From NCBI RefSeq assembly GCF_038051945.1, contig NZ_CP150302.1, positions 1,550,001-1,614,000 on the forward strand: a stretch of 64,000 bases of DNA, written 5' to 3'. The notes under the pieces were generated by a model, which ran no database searches, had not been told where the DNA came from, and was given only the letters and a program-made list of their open reading frames with translations. Every line of letters begins with the position of its first letter. Within the stretch, counting starts at the first letter, position 1. The DNA is from Paenibacillus sp. FSL H3-0469 (GTDB lineage Bacteria; Bacillota; Bacilli; Paenibacillales; Paenibacillaceae). Of this stretch, positions 16,893 through 26,600 are shown in pieces. The translations under genes and the position numbers were made by a program.

Positions 16893-17816
16893 TTAGAAAT
16901 TAGTATAGGTACTGAACAACCAGCGAAAATTCCACTCGAAGATATGAGAGCCCTCCCATGTATCAAAAGGCTCGGGGATTCCCTTGGCCATCCAATGCTC
17001 TGCACTTTCCCCGCTTCGGGCTGCCGCTACAGCGTACTCTTGAATCTCTGTGAGATAGCGCAGCATTTCAGGGATACTCTCCCGTCCGGCAACCTCCCCA
17101 TGACCGGGAATCAGCCTTGTGAAATCACTCTCCCTGCCAATCCGCTCTACAATAGTTATCCAAGCTTCCGGGAACCCATGGAGCATCGCCGGATGGAATC
17201 TGTTCAGAACCAGATCTCCTGCGATCAGCACCTGAACATCTGCAACGTACACCATAGCATCGCTGAGGGTATGACCGCCGCCATACGTGAACAGATGCAG
17301 GGAACGCTCTGAACCGTGAATATCCATACTATCCTTGAAGGTCATCGCTGCTGTCACTCTGCGGATTGTAGGCGTGGCCTCCAGCAATGCCTGTTTGTCC
17401 GATATTTCATAAGCGATTGCTTGTTGTAGGCGGGAATCTGTAGCAGCATTGCTTATCTCCTTCAGTCCTGTGATCTGCTGCTGCAGACCTTTCTGCCATT
17501 CCTCCAGGTCAGGTGCCGCATGGGCTGTCAGCACCTCACGGGTGCGCTCTGTCGATAGAATGATGCTGCCCTGAAACTCCTGATTACCGTAATGATGATC
17601 CCCGTGATAGTGAGTATTAATTATGTATTTGACCGGCTTCTCTGTCAGATTCTCTGCCGTCTCCCGCAGAAGCCTGGCTGCTGCCGGCAGGTTGAACGTA
17701 TCCACAAGGACTGTACAATCCCCTAGATCAATGATCGACGCATTGCCTACCGCGCCCCGGCCTGGAATAACAACCGCAGCCCACACTCCCTGCGCTACTT
17801 TCTCTATCCTGAACAT
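16893..17816 (-). CDS. MBL-fold metallo-hydrolase
   Basis: This 307-residue metallo-beta-lactamase-fold enzyme has the zinc-binding motif HYHGDHHYGN near residue 67 (HxHxDH), further ligands at the GGGHTLSD segment (near 179) and at the IPGHGEV segment (near 238). Enzymes of this fold hydrolyse thioesters, lactones, lactams or phosphodiesters; the exact reaction cannot be read from sequence. There is no signal peptide, so it is cytoplasmic. It is the first gene of a two-gene operon with the GNAT enzyme downstream. Confidence 0.87.
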   Translation of the reverse strand: MFRIEKVAQGVWAAVVIPGRGAVGNASIIDLGDCTVLVDTFNLPAAARLLRETAENLTEKPVKYIINTHYHGDHHYGNQEFQGSIILSTERTREVLTAHAAPDLEEWQKGLQQQITGLKEISNAATDSRLQQAIAYEISDKQALLEATPTIRRVTAAMTFKDSMDIHGSERSLHLFTYGGGHTLSDAMVYVADVQVLIAGDLVLNRFHPAMLHGFPEAWITIVERIGRESDFTRLIPGHGEVAGRESIPEMLRYLTEIQEYAVAAARSGESAEHWMAKGIPEPFDTWEGSHIFEWNFRWLFSTYTNF

Positions 17817-17947
17817 ACAGATCTTCCCATCTATATTTTTCTACTTATTATACCTCACTATGTCGCGCATAGAGGAATGAATGTTATAATACACTCAATG
17901 TCATGCGAATGACTTGAATCCTGGCTCAACCTGAAAGGAAACGACCT

Positions 17948-18985
17948 ATGATTAATACTATTCCTGAAGTGAATTTCACGGCTTCCCCTTACTATAATCC
18001 CGGCCTCAAAAATGTAGTCATTCTCGCCACCGGCGGCACCATTGCCGGCAGCGGCGAAGCCCATAAAACCTTGAATTACGAGCCCGGCGCCCTGCCCGTG
18101 CAGGATCTGCTGGATAGTGTACCGCACCTGGAACGGCTGGCGAACTGTGCCGGGGTACAGGTCAGTAATCTGTGCAGCGCCGATATTACCAGCGAACATT
18201 GGCTTACCCTGGCAACCTACATTAACACGCTTGCTCTCCGTGAGGATGTGCACGGATTCGTCATTACCCACGGCACCGACACTCTCGATGAGACGTCCTA
18301 CTTCCTGAACCTGGTGATCAAGACCGACAAGCCGGTAATCATTACCGGATCTATGCGCCCGGCTACCGCAATCAGCGCCGATGGGCCTCTGAATCTGTAT
18401 CAGTCCGTAGCACTTGCAGCGAATCCCGAGGCTTTCGGCCAAGGCGTGATGGTTGTCTTTGCTGAGGGAATTTACAGCGGACGGGATGTACAAAAGGTAA
18501 ACACCTTCAAGGCCAACGCCTTCGACGAGCGCGATTTCGGCTGCCTGGGATATATGCGTGACAGCCATGCCTTCTTCTATACGCGCACCCTGAAGCGGCA
18601 TACTACCGCAACCCAGTTCGACGTATCTGTAATCCAGGAGCTGCCGGAAGTGTCCGTAGCTTATTTTCATGTGGATGCCAATCCCGGGATTCTGGATTAT
18701 CTGGCTACGATCTCTAAGGGGATTGTCATTGCCGGAGCAGGCGGAGGGATCTACAGCAAGCCTTGGATTGACAAGGTGGGGGAGCTGAAGAACAATAACA
18801 TCCCGGTAGTCCGCTGCTCGCGGATTTCCAGCGGAATCACACTCAAGGATTCCTACATTGATTTGTCTGCCAATTCTATTCCATGCAACAGCCTGGTCCC
18901 GCAAAAAGCCAGAATCCTGCTCTCCCTCGCCCTTACGCAAACTACCGGCTACGATGAAATTGCCGCAATGTTCAACGAGTACTAA
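17948..18985 (+). CDS. L-asparaginase, type II family
   Basis: This 345-residue enzyme hydrolyses L-asparagine to aspartate and ammonia. The two active-site signatures are clear: ILATGGTIAGSG (about residues 23-34, catalytic Thr) and HGTDTLDET (about 113-121, second Thr-Asp pair). GSMRPATAISADGPLNLY follows as in asparaginases of the AnsB class. No signal peptide is present, so it is probably cytoplasmic. AAAGGA lies 8 nt before the ATG. Its stop codon overlaps that of the convergent histidine kinase gene, so the two genes share their 3' ends. Confidence 0.95.
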   Translation: MINTIPEVNFTASPYYNPGLKNVVILATGGTIAGSGEAHKTLNYEPGALPVQDLLDSVPHLERLANCAGVQVSNLCSADITSEHWLTLATYINTLALREDVHGFVITHGTDTLDETSYFLNLVIKTDKPVIITGSMRPATAISADGPLNLYQSVALAANPEAFGQGVMVVFAEGIYSGRDVQKVNTFKANAFDERDFGCLGYMRDSHAFFYTRTLKRHTTATQFDVSVIQELPEVSVAYFHVDANPGILDYLATISKGIVIAGAGGGIYSKPWIDKVGELKNNNIPVVRCSRISSGITLKDSYIDLSANSIPCNSLVPQKARILLSLALTQTTGYDEIAAMFNEY

Positions 18986-20394
18986 ACGCTGCCCGCAGAT
19001 GGCGGGAACTCAAAGGTGAAGACTGCGCCGCCCTCCGGGCGGTTCCGGGCACTAAGCTCTCCGCCGCAGCGTTCCACAATAGCACGTGCGATGGCGAGTC
19101 CCAGCCCGGATTCGCCATTTTTCCCTTTGACGAACCTGTGAAACAGGTTGGGCAGCAGCTCCTCTGCGATGCCCGGACCATCATCAGCAACCGTTAATGT
19201 AATCCTCTCTCTGTTTGTATGCACCTCTACATCAATACGCTTCCCGGCATAACGGGCCGCATTGGATAACACGTTCAGCAGAGCTTGCAGCAGCTTATCC
19301 CGGTCTGCTCTTACCATCCCCCCACGGTCCCCGGAGACTGCCGGATGCAGCGACAGCTTCCTTGCCGCCAGCAGCGGATTGACCCGCTCCACCGCCTCGC
19401 TCAGCAGCTCCTCCAGATCCGTATCCTCCGCCTGGTAAATATCCTCTTCACTGTCCAGCTTCGCCAGAAGGGTCATTTCGCTGACCAGATCACGTAAGCG
19501 TCCGCTTTCACTCAGAATAATATCCAGTCCTTTACGGACGCTCTCTCCTTCAAATACTCCATCCCTAATGCCCTCCGCATAACCGGCTATCGACATCAGC
19601 GGAGACTTCAGCTCATGCGAAGCATTCTGAAAAAACTGCTTCTGCACCCGGTTGAACCGGTGCAGCTCACCGGCCATCTCGTATACCGCCCTGGCGACAG
19701 ACCCGATTTCACCGCCTGCCCGGACCAGATTCACTTCGGCAAACCGGCGGTTTTTCACTTTCCCCAGCTCCTGACGCAGGCTGATCAGCGGATCAATCAG
19801 CTTCCGCGTAATGAACAGGCTGAACAGGAGCATTGCTGCCGCTCCCGCAGCAAAGACAAGGATCAGCCGTTTCAAGAGCGACTGCTCAATGACCTTGATT
19901 CTGCTGACAGGAGTCAGCAGGGTGAGCTTACCTTGAGGAAGCGTGTTGACCTGCACCAGATAACGCGGATCATTCCCATCCCATAAGCTCTGCAGGCTCC
20001 CCTGCTCCATAGCTGTGACATCCACCGTTACCCCGGACTGCGCGGGCAGAGCCGGGAGATTTCCCGAGACGACATTCCCCTGCTGGTCGCTCACGATGGC
20101 CTGTACTCCGCTGGAGAGCGTAGGATATGGAGGCGTAAGCGGCTCGCTTTTCCCCAATGTAAATGCCCCTCCTTCCGCGGATGGAGCCCTCTCCAGACTC
20201 GCGCTAAGGGAAGCGCCCAGCGTCCTTAATCCCTCTTGCTCCGTGCCAATGAAATGGTCCATCAGCACATAATGGATCATCACTCCCGTGATGGACAGGA
20301 CCAGCAGCAGAGACAGCCCAAAAGCAACGTTGATCTGATGCACCAGCTTCAGCTTTTTCATCCGCAGGTTTAGCCTTTCCGCCATTCCCTTCAT
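18982..20394 (-). CDS. Sensor histidine kinase (HAMP, HisKA, HATPase)
   Basis: This 470-residue membrane kinase has TM1 at about 22-45, an extracytoplasmic sensor region of about 130 residues, TM2 near 177-197, HAMP to about 250, HisKA with the phospho-His motif NASHELKSPL (near 263), and a HATPase domain with NVLSNAARYA (N box) and GDGPGI-type G box (DDGPGIAEE). Its start overlaps the stop of the response regulator gene by 4 nt, so the pair is translationally coupled. The ligand is unknown. Confidence 0.93.
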   Translation of the reverse strand: MKGMAERLNLRMKKLKLVHQINVAFGLSLLLVLSITGVMIHYVLMDHFIGTEQEGLRTLGASLSASLERAPSAEGGAFTLGKSEPLTPPYPTLSSGVQAIVSDQQGNVVSGNLPALPAQSGVTVDVTAMEQGSLQSLWDGNDPRYLVQVNTLPQGKLTLLTPVSRIKVIEQSLLKRLILVFAAGAAAMLLFSLFITRKLIDPLISLRQELGKVKNRRFAEVNLVRAGGEIGSVARAVYEMAGELHRFNRVQKQFFQNASHELKSPLMSIAGYAEGIRDGVFEGESVRKGLDIILSESGRLRDLVSEMTLLAKLDSEEDIYQAEDTDLEELLSEAVERVNPLLAARKLSLHPAVSGDRGGMVRADRDKLLQALLNVLSNAARYAGKRIDVEVHTNRERITLTVADDGPGIAEELLPNLFHRFVKGKNGESGLGLAIARAIVERCGGELSARNRPEGGAVFTFEFPPSAGSV

Positions 20395-21098
20395 TCCTGC
20401 ACCTCTCTCATACGGTAGCCGTGACCCCAGACCGATTCCAGCGGCAGGCCGTCCATTTTTTTGCGGATGCGCTTGATCAGATGGTCGACAGCACGGTCGC
20501 TGCCGAAATAATCCTCCCCCCAGACATGGCCCAGCAGCTCTTCGCGCGTAAAGGCCCGGTTCGGACTTCCCGCAAAGACCATCAGCATCAGGAACTCCTT
20601 ACTGGTCAGCTCCACTTCATCTCCCCGCCAGAAGGATCTTCTCTCCTCGGGATGCAGCAGCAGACTGCCCAGCTCTATCCCTGTATGCACAGCAGGCAGA
20701 ACAGCCGCAGACTGGGACTTCTGAAGACGTTCCCACCGTCTCAACTGGCGGTTGATCCGGGCTACCAGCTCACGGGGACTGAAGGGCTTGACCAGATAAT
20801 CGTCGCTGCCAAGCTCCAGACCCAGGATTTTATCCACTTCATTATCCTTGGCAGAGATCATAATAATCGGCACCTCCGCCTCATCGCGGATACGCCTGCA
20901 CAGCTCATAGCCGTCCATTCCCGGAAGCATAATATCGAGCACCCACATGCCGGGAGGGTCATTCCTCCATAAATCCCACGCCTCCTCGGCACTTCCAAGG
21001 CCAATCGTCCGGTAATTCTCCTTATGTAAATAAGCTTCCACCAGATTGCGTATATTCTCGTCATCGTCCACAATGGCAATGACCGTTTGATTGTTCAT
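20391..21098 (-). CDS. Response regulator, OmpR family
   Basis: A 235-residue regulator: receiver domain 1-120 with the phospho-acceptor Asp in VLDIMLPGMDG (near 54) and the conserved Lys in YLVKPFSPREL, and an OmpR/PhoB winged-helix domain at about 135-232 (HVWGEDYFGSDRAVDHLIKRIRKK recognition region). It is partner to the histidine kinase downstream. A divergent secreted-protein gene starts 157 nt away and is the nearest candidate target. Confidence 0.95.
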   Translation of the reverse strand: MNNQTVIAIVDDDENIRNLVEAYLHKENYRTIGLGSAEEAWDLWRNDPPGMWVLDIMLPGMDGYELCRRIRDEAEVPIIMISAKDNEVDKILGLELGSDDYLVKPFSPRELVARINRQLRRWERLQKSQSAAVLPAVHTGIELGSLLLHPEERRSFWRGDEVELTSKEFLMLMVFAGSPNRAFTREELLGHVWGEDYFGSDRAVDHLIKRIRKKMDGLPLESVWGHGYRMREVQE

Positions 21099-21255
21099 TC
21101 AGCTAACCTCCGTAATTTGTGTCTTCACCATTATAGCAAGCGGCTGAGCGGGATAGGGCCCTGCCATTGTTTTTCCACATTACTGACCCTCTCCTGCCAC
21201 AGAAGCCCGCTATAGTGAGAGCTGTAAGACAAACCACCTGAAGGAGTGTTCGTAC

Positions 21256-21927
21256 ATGAATCGTCTAATCGTGAAAAGAATGGCTCTATCCACCCTGCTG
21301 CTGTCCAGCATCGCCACCCCGGTCTTCGCGGATACGGGAATCGCTCCGCCTCCAGTACAGGGACCCACTGCCACCATAAGCACGGCCGCTGCAGCCACAA
21401 ATGGCAGTAAGCTGCTCCCCTTGCTAGAACCGCACGTTCTGGAGCTGGTGAACAGCTATGCACCGGAAACAGCCCAGGACTGGCGGGATACGCTCAGCCG
21501 CTACCATGCATTAACAAGCACCAAAGCGCTTAGCGTGGATATCACCACGTCAATGTCTGCCACTCCATGGACAGAAAAAACCGGCATGATGGAGGTGCAA
21601 TTAGCCACGCCTGGAACGTTAACAGACGAGGAATCGGTTGCGCTTGCCACTGTGTCGGAATACGGGTCAACCGGGGGCCACGTTGAGGCAGTCCTATCTG
21701 CCTCAGAAGTTGCAAACCTCACACTAACGAAACCTGACTCTCTGGAATCCGGGAAGCTTGCCAATGTGGTAACCTTACATGCGGCGTATATCAATGGCTT
21801 ATTCAAAGCACAGGCTGACCTGGCAGAGGCTGCACAAGCCACAGATGCCGCAGCCATTAAGCAGGCACTCTCCGAACTGCTGAGTCAATATAAGGACCTT
21901 AACCACAAGCTGGAAGAAGCAAAATAA
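21256..21927 (+). CDS. Secreted protein of unknown function
   Basis: In this 223-residue protein, residues 1-25 form a Sec signal peptide with a basic start (NRLIVKR), hydrophobic core and a VFA cleavage site before Asp26. The mature part is small, polar and alanine/threonine-rich with two likely long helices near the end (about 165-220). No domain is recognised. It has a good ribosome site (GAAGGAGTG) and is divergently arranged with a two-component system, so it may be regulated by it or may be its extracellular modulator. Ends in a strong terminator. Confidence 0.8.
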   Translation: MNRLIVKRMALSTLLLSSIATPVFADTGIAPPPVQGPTATISTAAAATNGSKLLPLLEPHVLELVNSYAPETAQDWRDTLSRYHALTSTKALSVDITTSMSATPWTEKTGMMEVQLATPGTLTDEESVALATVSEYGSTGGHVEAVLSASEVANLTLTKPDSLESGKLANVVTLHAAYINGLFKAQADLAEAAQATDAAAIKQALSELLSQYKDLNHKLEEAK

Positions 21928-21952
21928 ACCGCGCAGACCCTGTATCCATTAG

Positions 21953-21990
21953 AAAAGCAGGCCAAGGAATTCCTCCCTGGCCTGCTTTTT
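21953..21990. terminator. Bidirectional intrinsic terminator
   Basis: The arms AAAAGCAGGCCAaGGA and TCCcTGGCCTGCTTTTT pair almost perfectly. It lies between the convergent secreted-protein and cupin genes and has a T run for both strands. Confidence 0.9.
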
Positions 21991-22024
21991 CTGTTCAGAT
22001 CAATTCGTATAGCTTAGCCGCCGC

Positions 22025-22666
22025 CTAACGGCGCGGATACATTTGATAGGGGTAGAATGCCGCCGCAGGCTGCTGGGCAGCGTAGGCGGGCATACTTTTG
22101 GCAGACGGGTCCATGTTGGTTCCCCCGGCAGTCCCTGCTACGGCGCAGCCCGGAGGCGGTCCAAGAATAATCGATTCCTTCAGCGGGGCGACAGCCTTAG
22201 CGTATTCTTCTTCATTGATGCAATAGGCGCGCTGGATGACCTCTGCGGGAACGGCCCGCAGGAAGTCTGAACCATACACAATATCCGGTGTCGGCGCATC
22301 AAAGATCGCCAGGAAATGGGCTTGTTCGCTCTCGGCCAGAATCCAGTGGAACCAGCCCTTCGGGAAGACAGCAATTTGTCCGGCCTTCAGGTGATAGGTC
22401 ATCAGCTTCTGAGTGAACGGATCGAACACAGAGGCAATCAGCTCCCCGCTGATCACGAAGATCATCTCCGTCACATTCGTATGCCAGTGCGGCTGGACGA
22501 TGAAGCCTTTGCTCATATGGGCATTGAAGAAACCGTTACGTATCGCCGGAAGCTGTTCACCAAATAGCTGGGTAATATAATTGTTCGCATCCCGCTTATA
22601 ATTAAGCACCTGGTTAGAATCGGCGGCTAGCTTCAGGTCCGGCGCCTGCAATACTGGATCTAGCAT
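22025..22666 (-). CDS. Cupin-domain protein (oxalate decarboxylase/germin-like)
   Basis: The start is placed at the ATG at 22666, 8 nt after AGGAGG, giving 213 residues; the longer form from 22747 has no ribosome site. Residues about 40-140 form a single cupin barrel with metal ligands in QPHWHTNVTE and a later PKGWFHW, the germin/oxalate-decarboxylase pattern. The C-terminus is rich in Gly, Ala, Pro and Tyr and ends PYQMYPRR, a composition common in spore-coat proteins. It lies 105 nt after the soluble chemoreceptor on the same strand. Confidence 0.82.
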   Translation of the reverse strand: MLDPVLQAPDLKLAADSNQVLNYKRDANNYITQLFGEQLPAIRNGFFNAHMSKGFIVQPHWHTNVTEMIFVISGELIASVFDPFTQKLMTYHLKAGQIAVFPKGWFHWILAESEQAHFLAIFDAPTPDIVYGSDFLRAVPAEVIQRAYCINEEEYAKAVAPLKESIILGPPPGCAVAGTAGGTNMDPSAKSMPAYAAQQPAAAFYPYQMYPRR

Positions 22667-22771
22667 GATTAGTTCCTCCTCAGACTGGATTGTGGCCTTA
22701 ATGTACACTGGGCATTCGTCCAGATACTGTATGCAGAGGAGGAACACTTTGACACTAGAGACGGGTGCAGA

Positions 22772-23638
22772 CTAGATCAGACGGGCGATACTCTCAATCT
22801 CCACGGCGGAAGCTGCGAGCTGCTGCATCGAGGCGGTAATCTCCTCTGTGGCTGCGGCCTGACGTTCACTTTGCGCCAGACAATCCGTAAGCACGGCATC
22901 CATCTGGTTAATCTTCTGCTTAATCATCTGCAGAATACCGGCAATATCCTTGGCCGATGAAGCACTGGACACGGACATTTTGCGGATCTCCTGGGCTACG
23001 ATGCCGAAGCCCCGTCCATGCTCAGCGGCATGCGCCGCTTCAATGGCTGCATTCAGCCCCAGCAGGTTGGAATTATCTGCCACCTTGCGGATGAAATCGA
23101 GAATCTCGTCCGTCTGCTGCAGATCCTCAACCACCTTTTGTCCCAGCTCTTTCAGATCCCCTACTGTATTCGCCAGATCCGAGGCCGTGCCTGCAATCTC
23201 TACCGAAGTCGAGCTGATCTCGTCAGAGGTCACCGCCAGCGCATTCGCCGCATCGCTAAGCGTTACCTGATTGCTGAGGCTGATTCCGATCGTGAATACT
23301 CCTGTCACAACCCCGTTCCGGTCCCGGATAGGCATGGATGACGATTTAAAAGGGACTCCGTAGATTTCTCTTGGAATCGTAGCGCTGACTTCTTCCCCGC
23401 TCTCCAGCGCAGCCCGGATTCCCCCGCTGGGCGGTACCGGAGAACCCAGTTCAATCTTGGCTTTCAGTTCCTTCCCTTGCAGATAATAAATGAACTTGTC
23501 CCGATCTGCCAAAGCAAACATTACATCCAGCGGGAAAAGCCGCTGCACCAGCGGCAAAGATAGTTCTAGCGCCTTCCGCAGCTGGTCCATTTCTGATTCC
23601 TGTCCTGTTTCCTGTCCTGATTCCTGTTCGGTATTCAT
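22772..23638 (-). CDS. Soluble chemoreceptor-like protein (YfmS type)
   Basis: This 288-residue protein lacks membrane segments. Residues about 20-125 form a small sensor domain, possibly PAS/Cache-like, containing GVVTGVFTIGIS. Residues about 135-288 are a shortened MCP signalling hairpin with the tip [20 protein letters not shown], which contacts CheA/CheW. The layout matches the short cytoplasmic receptor YfmS of Bacillus. It lies 56 nt after the giant GGDEF fusion gene on the same strand, suggesting shared expression. The N-terminus has a repeated ESGQETGQE acidic stretch. Confidence 0.85.
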   Translation of the reverse strand: MNTEQESGQETGQESEMDQLRKALELSLPLVQRLFPLDVMFALADRDKFIYYLQGKELKAKIELGSPVPPSGGIRAALESGEEVSATIPREIYGVPFKSSSMPIRDRNGVVTGVFTIGISLSNQVTLSDAANALAVTSDEISSTSVEIAGTASDLANTVGDLKELGQKVVEDLQQTDEILDFIRKVADNSNLLGLNAAIEAAHAAEHGRGFGIVAQEIRKMSVSSASSAKDIAGILQMIKQKINQMDAVLTDCLAQSERQAAATEEITASMQQLAASAVEIESIARLI

Positions 23639-23694
23639 TGCTTCAACAGCTCCCTAATCTTATTTATTTATGTACATCTCTTATCGCTCTAATC

Positions 23695-26600
23695 CTATCG
23701 CCCGAACAATGTAACACAGTTGCGGCCTTCTGCCTTGGACTGGTACAGTGCATCGTCACCCAGCTTGTAGATATCCTCCTCGCGCAGACCATCCACAAGG
23801 ACGGCGGCTACGCCAATCGAGACGGTAATTCTTCCGTATTCCGGACTTAGATCATGCTGTATCCCCAGCTCCGCAATGCTTCGTCTGATCAATTCAGCAA
23901 ACACGCGGGACTCTGGCGGAGTCAGCCCGGCAGCCACAATCCCAAATTCCTCCCCGCCCAGCCGGAACGCGGTTCCATCTGCCTGTTCAGCCAGTTCCTT
24001 TAGAACCCCGCCTATTCTGCGCAGTACCGTATCGCCTTCATAGTGCCCGTAGGTATCATTGTATTTTTTAAAATAATCAATATCCAGCATCAGGTAGGTT
24101 AAATACCGTTTGCCGGCAGCAGCCTTGTCCACCTCTTCCAGGAACAGCTTATTGAAGTATCTGCGGTTGTACAGCCCGGTTAATTCATCGGTGATGGAGA
24201 TCCGTTCAATTAGCCCGATATACTTGCTGAGCTCCCCGTTGTTAAACTCCAGCTCCTTCGTCCGCTCCGCCACCAGTTCCTCCAGATGCTCCTTGTGCCG
24301 CCGCAGCTCCTCCTCCGCCTTCTTACGCTCAGTGATATCCTTAATCGTTCCCTGAATGGCCGGCTTATCCTGATACATGATTCTGACGACCTTGTGAATG
24401 GCGATGACTTCAAGGGACTTATCCTTATGCAAAAGCCTTGTCTCGTACTCTTCCGGTGCCTGCTTGCCCTCGACCCGTCTGGCATAATAATGCATCACCT
24501 TCTCCCGCTCCGGGGGGGTAATGAAATTCCCGAAGGGCTGCTCCAGCATCTCGCCCGGCTGGTAGCCGAGCATCTGCTCCAGAGCCTCATTAACATAGAC
24601 ACAGCGCATATCCTGGACCACGAACACCCCGTCCTGCAGGTTGTTGACCAGTTGGCGGTACTTCTCCTCAGAACGCTCAAGCTCATTATACAGAGTGGCA
24701 TTCTCAAGCGAGAAGACCATCTCTCTGGACAGCAGATTGATAATCTTCATCCGTTCCTCAGTGAATACGCCGGTCACCAGATTATTCTCCAGATAGATGA
24801 TGGCAATCGTCTTATTCTGGTTAATCAGCGGCATGCAGACCATCGATTTCGGCTGCTGCCTCACAATATAAGGATCATTCACGAATGGAGTCTCGGAATA
24901 GGCATCATTGTAGATCAGGCTCTCCCGGCTCTCCTCCACCGCTCTGATGATCGAAGCAGGCAGATTATCCAGCTGATGCGACTCATGAATGGCCACTGAG
25001 ATCCGGTCCGTATCCGCTTTATATTCCCCTTCGACCAGAAGATTGGCCTTGGAGGTCATCAGGATGCAGCCCCGCTGCGCCCCGGCATTCTTGATCACGA
25101 TCTGCATCAGCGCTTCCAGCAGGTGGTTCAGTTCAATTTCTTTGGAGATGGCCTGCGAAGCCAGAATAATGGAATTGAGGTCGATGCTCGCCGTATAGTC
25201 CGTCACCGTCCTGCCGTGCATGAACTCCTTGGTGCTGATTTTTTGAGCCAGGGCGGGGTAACGCTCCTTGATGAACGCGATCTTCTCCTTGGCGCCCCAG
25301 ACCGAATAATAATATTCGGATTGTCTGAGCAGATAGGCGGCGAACTCATTGAAGCCTTTGTCCATATAGTACCGGGCCGCCAGCTCGTTGCAGAGTGCCT
25401 TATAGCGGATGAAGCTGCCCTGCTCGCTGGCCTCAATGGCCAGATCATAATAATAGCCTGCGCGGGTGCTGTTCCCGGAGATCCTAGCCCATTCGGCCCT
25501 CATCAGATATTCATGCTGGCGGAAGGTTCCCGGTGCATTGCTGGCCCATTTGCGTACCCGGCCAAGCTCCTTGCGCATTCTGGATCTGGCCTTCCGCTTG
25601 CCGCCTACCCCCAAACCCTTGTAAGCATAAGCCAGATTCAGGAACGTGTACAGTGCGAACTCCTCCATAAAAGCCGATCCGGCCAGCGTCCCGATAATCG
25701 GATACGCCCGCTCAATGTACTCCAGCGCTTCATCATGCTTTTCGTAGAGAAACAGCAGCTTCATTTTGTAGATATAATAGATGGCAATTCCCGAGTAATA
25801 CCTTGCCCCCTGCAATTCGTGCAGATAAACCTCTTCACTAAAGACTTCATTATTGAATGAGGTACGCTCCGGAAGCTCACCGGCAAGACTGAGATAATAC
25901 TGGCGGGCCAGCTGTGCGGTGGCAAGCGACTCCTTATATTTCGTATTCTCGATCATAGAGATCGTACGGGCACTTTCCTGAATCAAGGCCGGGATGTCCA
26001 TCGACGGATTCCAGAGATTCACATAGAAGGCAGAATGGGCGAGGTAGAGCAGATCCCCTGTCCGCAGACTGGCTTCAATCGAGGTGCCGAACCAGTCCTG
26101 GAGCGTATCCCAGGGCTCAGTCCAGGCGTGGCTGAATAGCGTATACAGAACATGCGCGGCACCTTTCCACTGCAAATCATTGAATTTGTCGTTAATTCTG
26201 ATCCCGAGTCGTCCATAAGCGAAGGCCCCCGGGGTATCCCCGAAGCCTGACAAGAGCATGGCATAGCCGATAAAAGCAAGCGCCGACTCCGGCGAGTTGC
26301 CGTATTTCAGTGTCAGACCCACCTTCTTCAGCACCACCAGCCCGAACAGTGAGGTCTCCCCCGAGATAAACGCCGGCGGTATAAAGTTAACCAGCAGCCG
26401 CATCACCAGCTTCATCTCCGGGTCCTGCATCTCCGGCAGTGCAAAAATCGTCTCCGGCGTTCTCCCCCGCAACGCGGCCTTAACGGCCAGCAGTTCCTTA
26501 AGGACTGCGGGCATTCCAACCTTGGCCGGAATCTTAATTCCGAGCGCCTTCAGTCCCTGTCTCCCCGAAGCAATCGACTCGGGCATCATACCGAGGTACA

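Noticed and set aside
17858..18940. 360-codon minus-strand frame opposite the asparaginase gene
   Set aside because: Asparaginase carries both active-site signatures on the plus strand; the opposite frame has no recognisable domain and is a GC-bias artefact.
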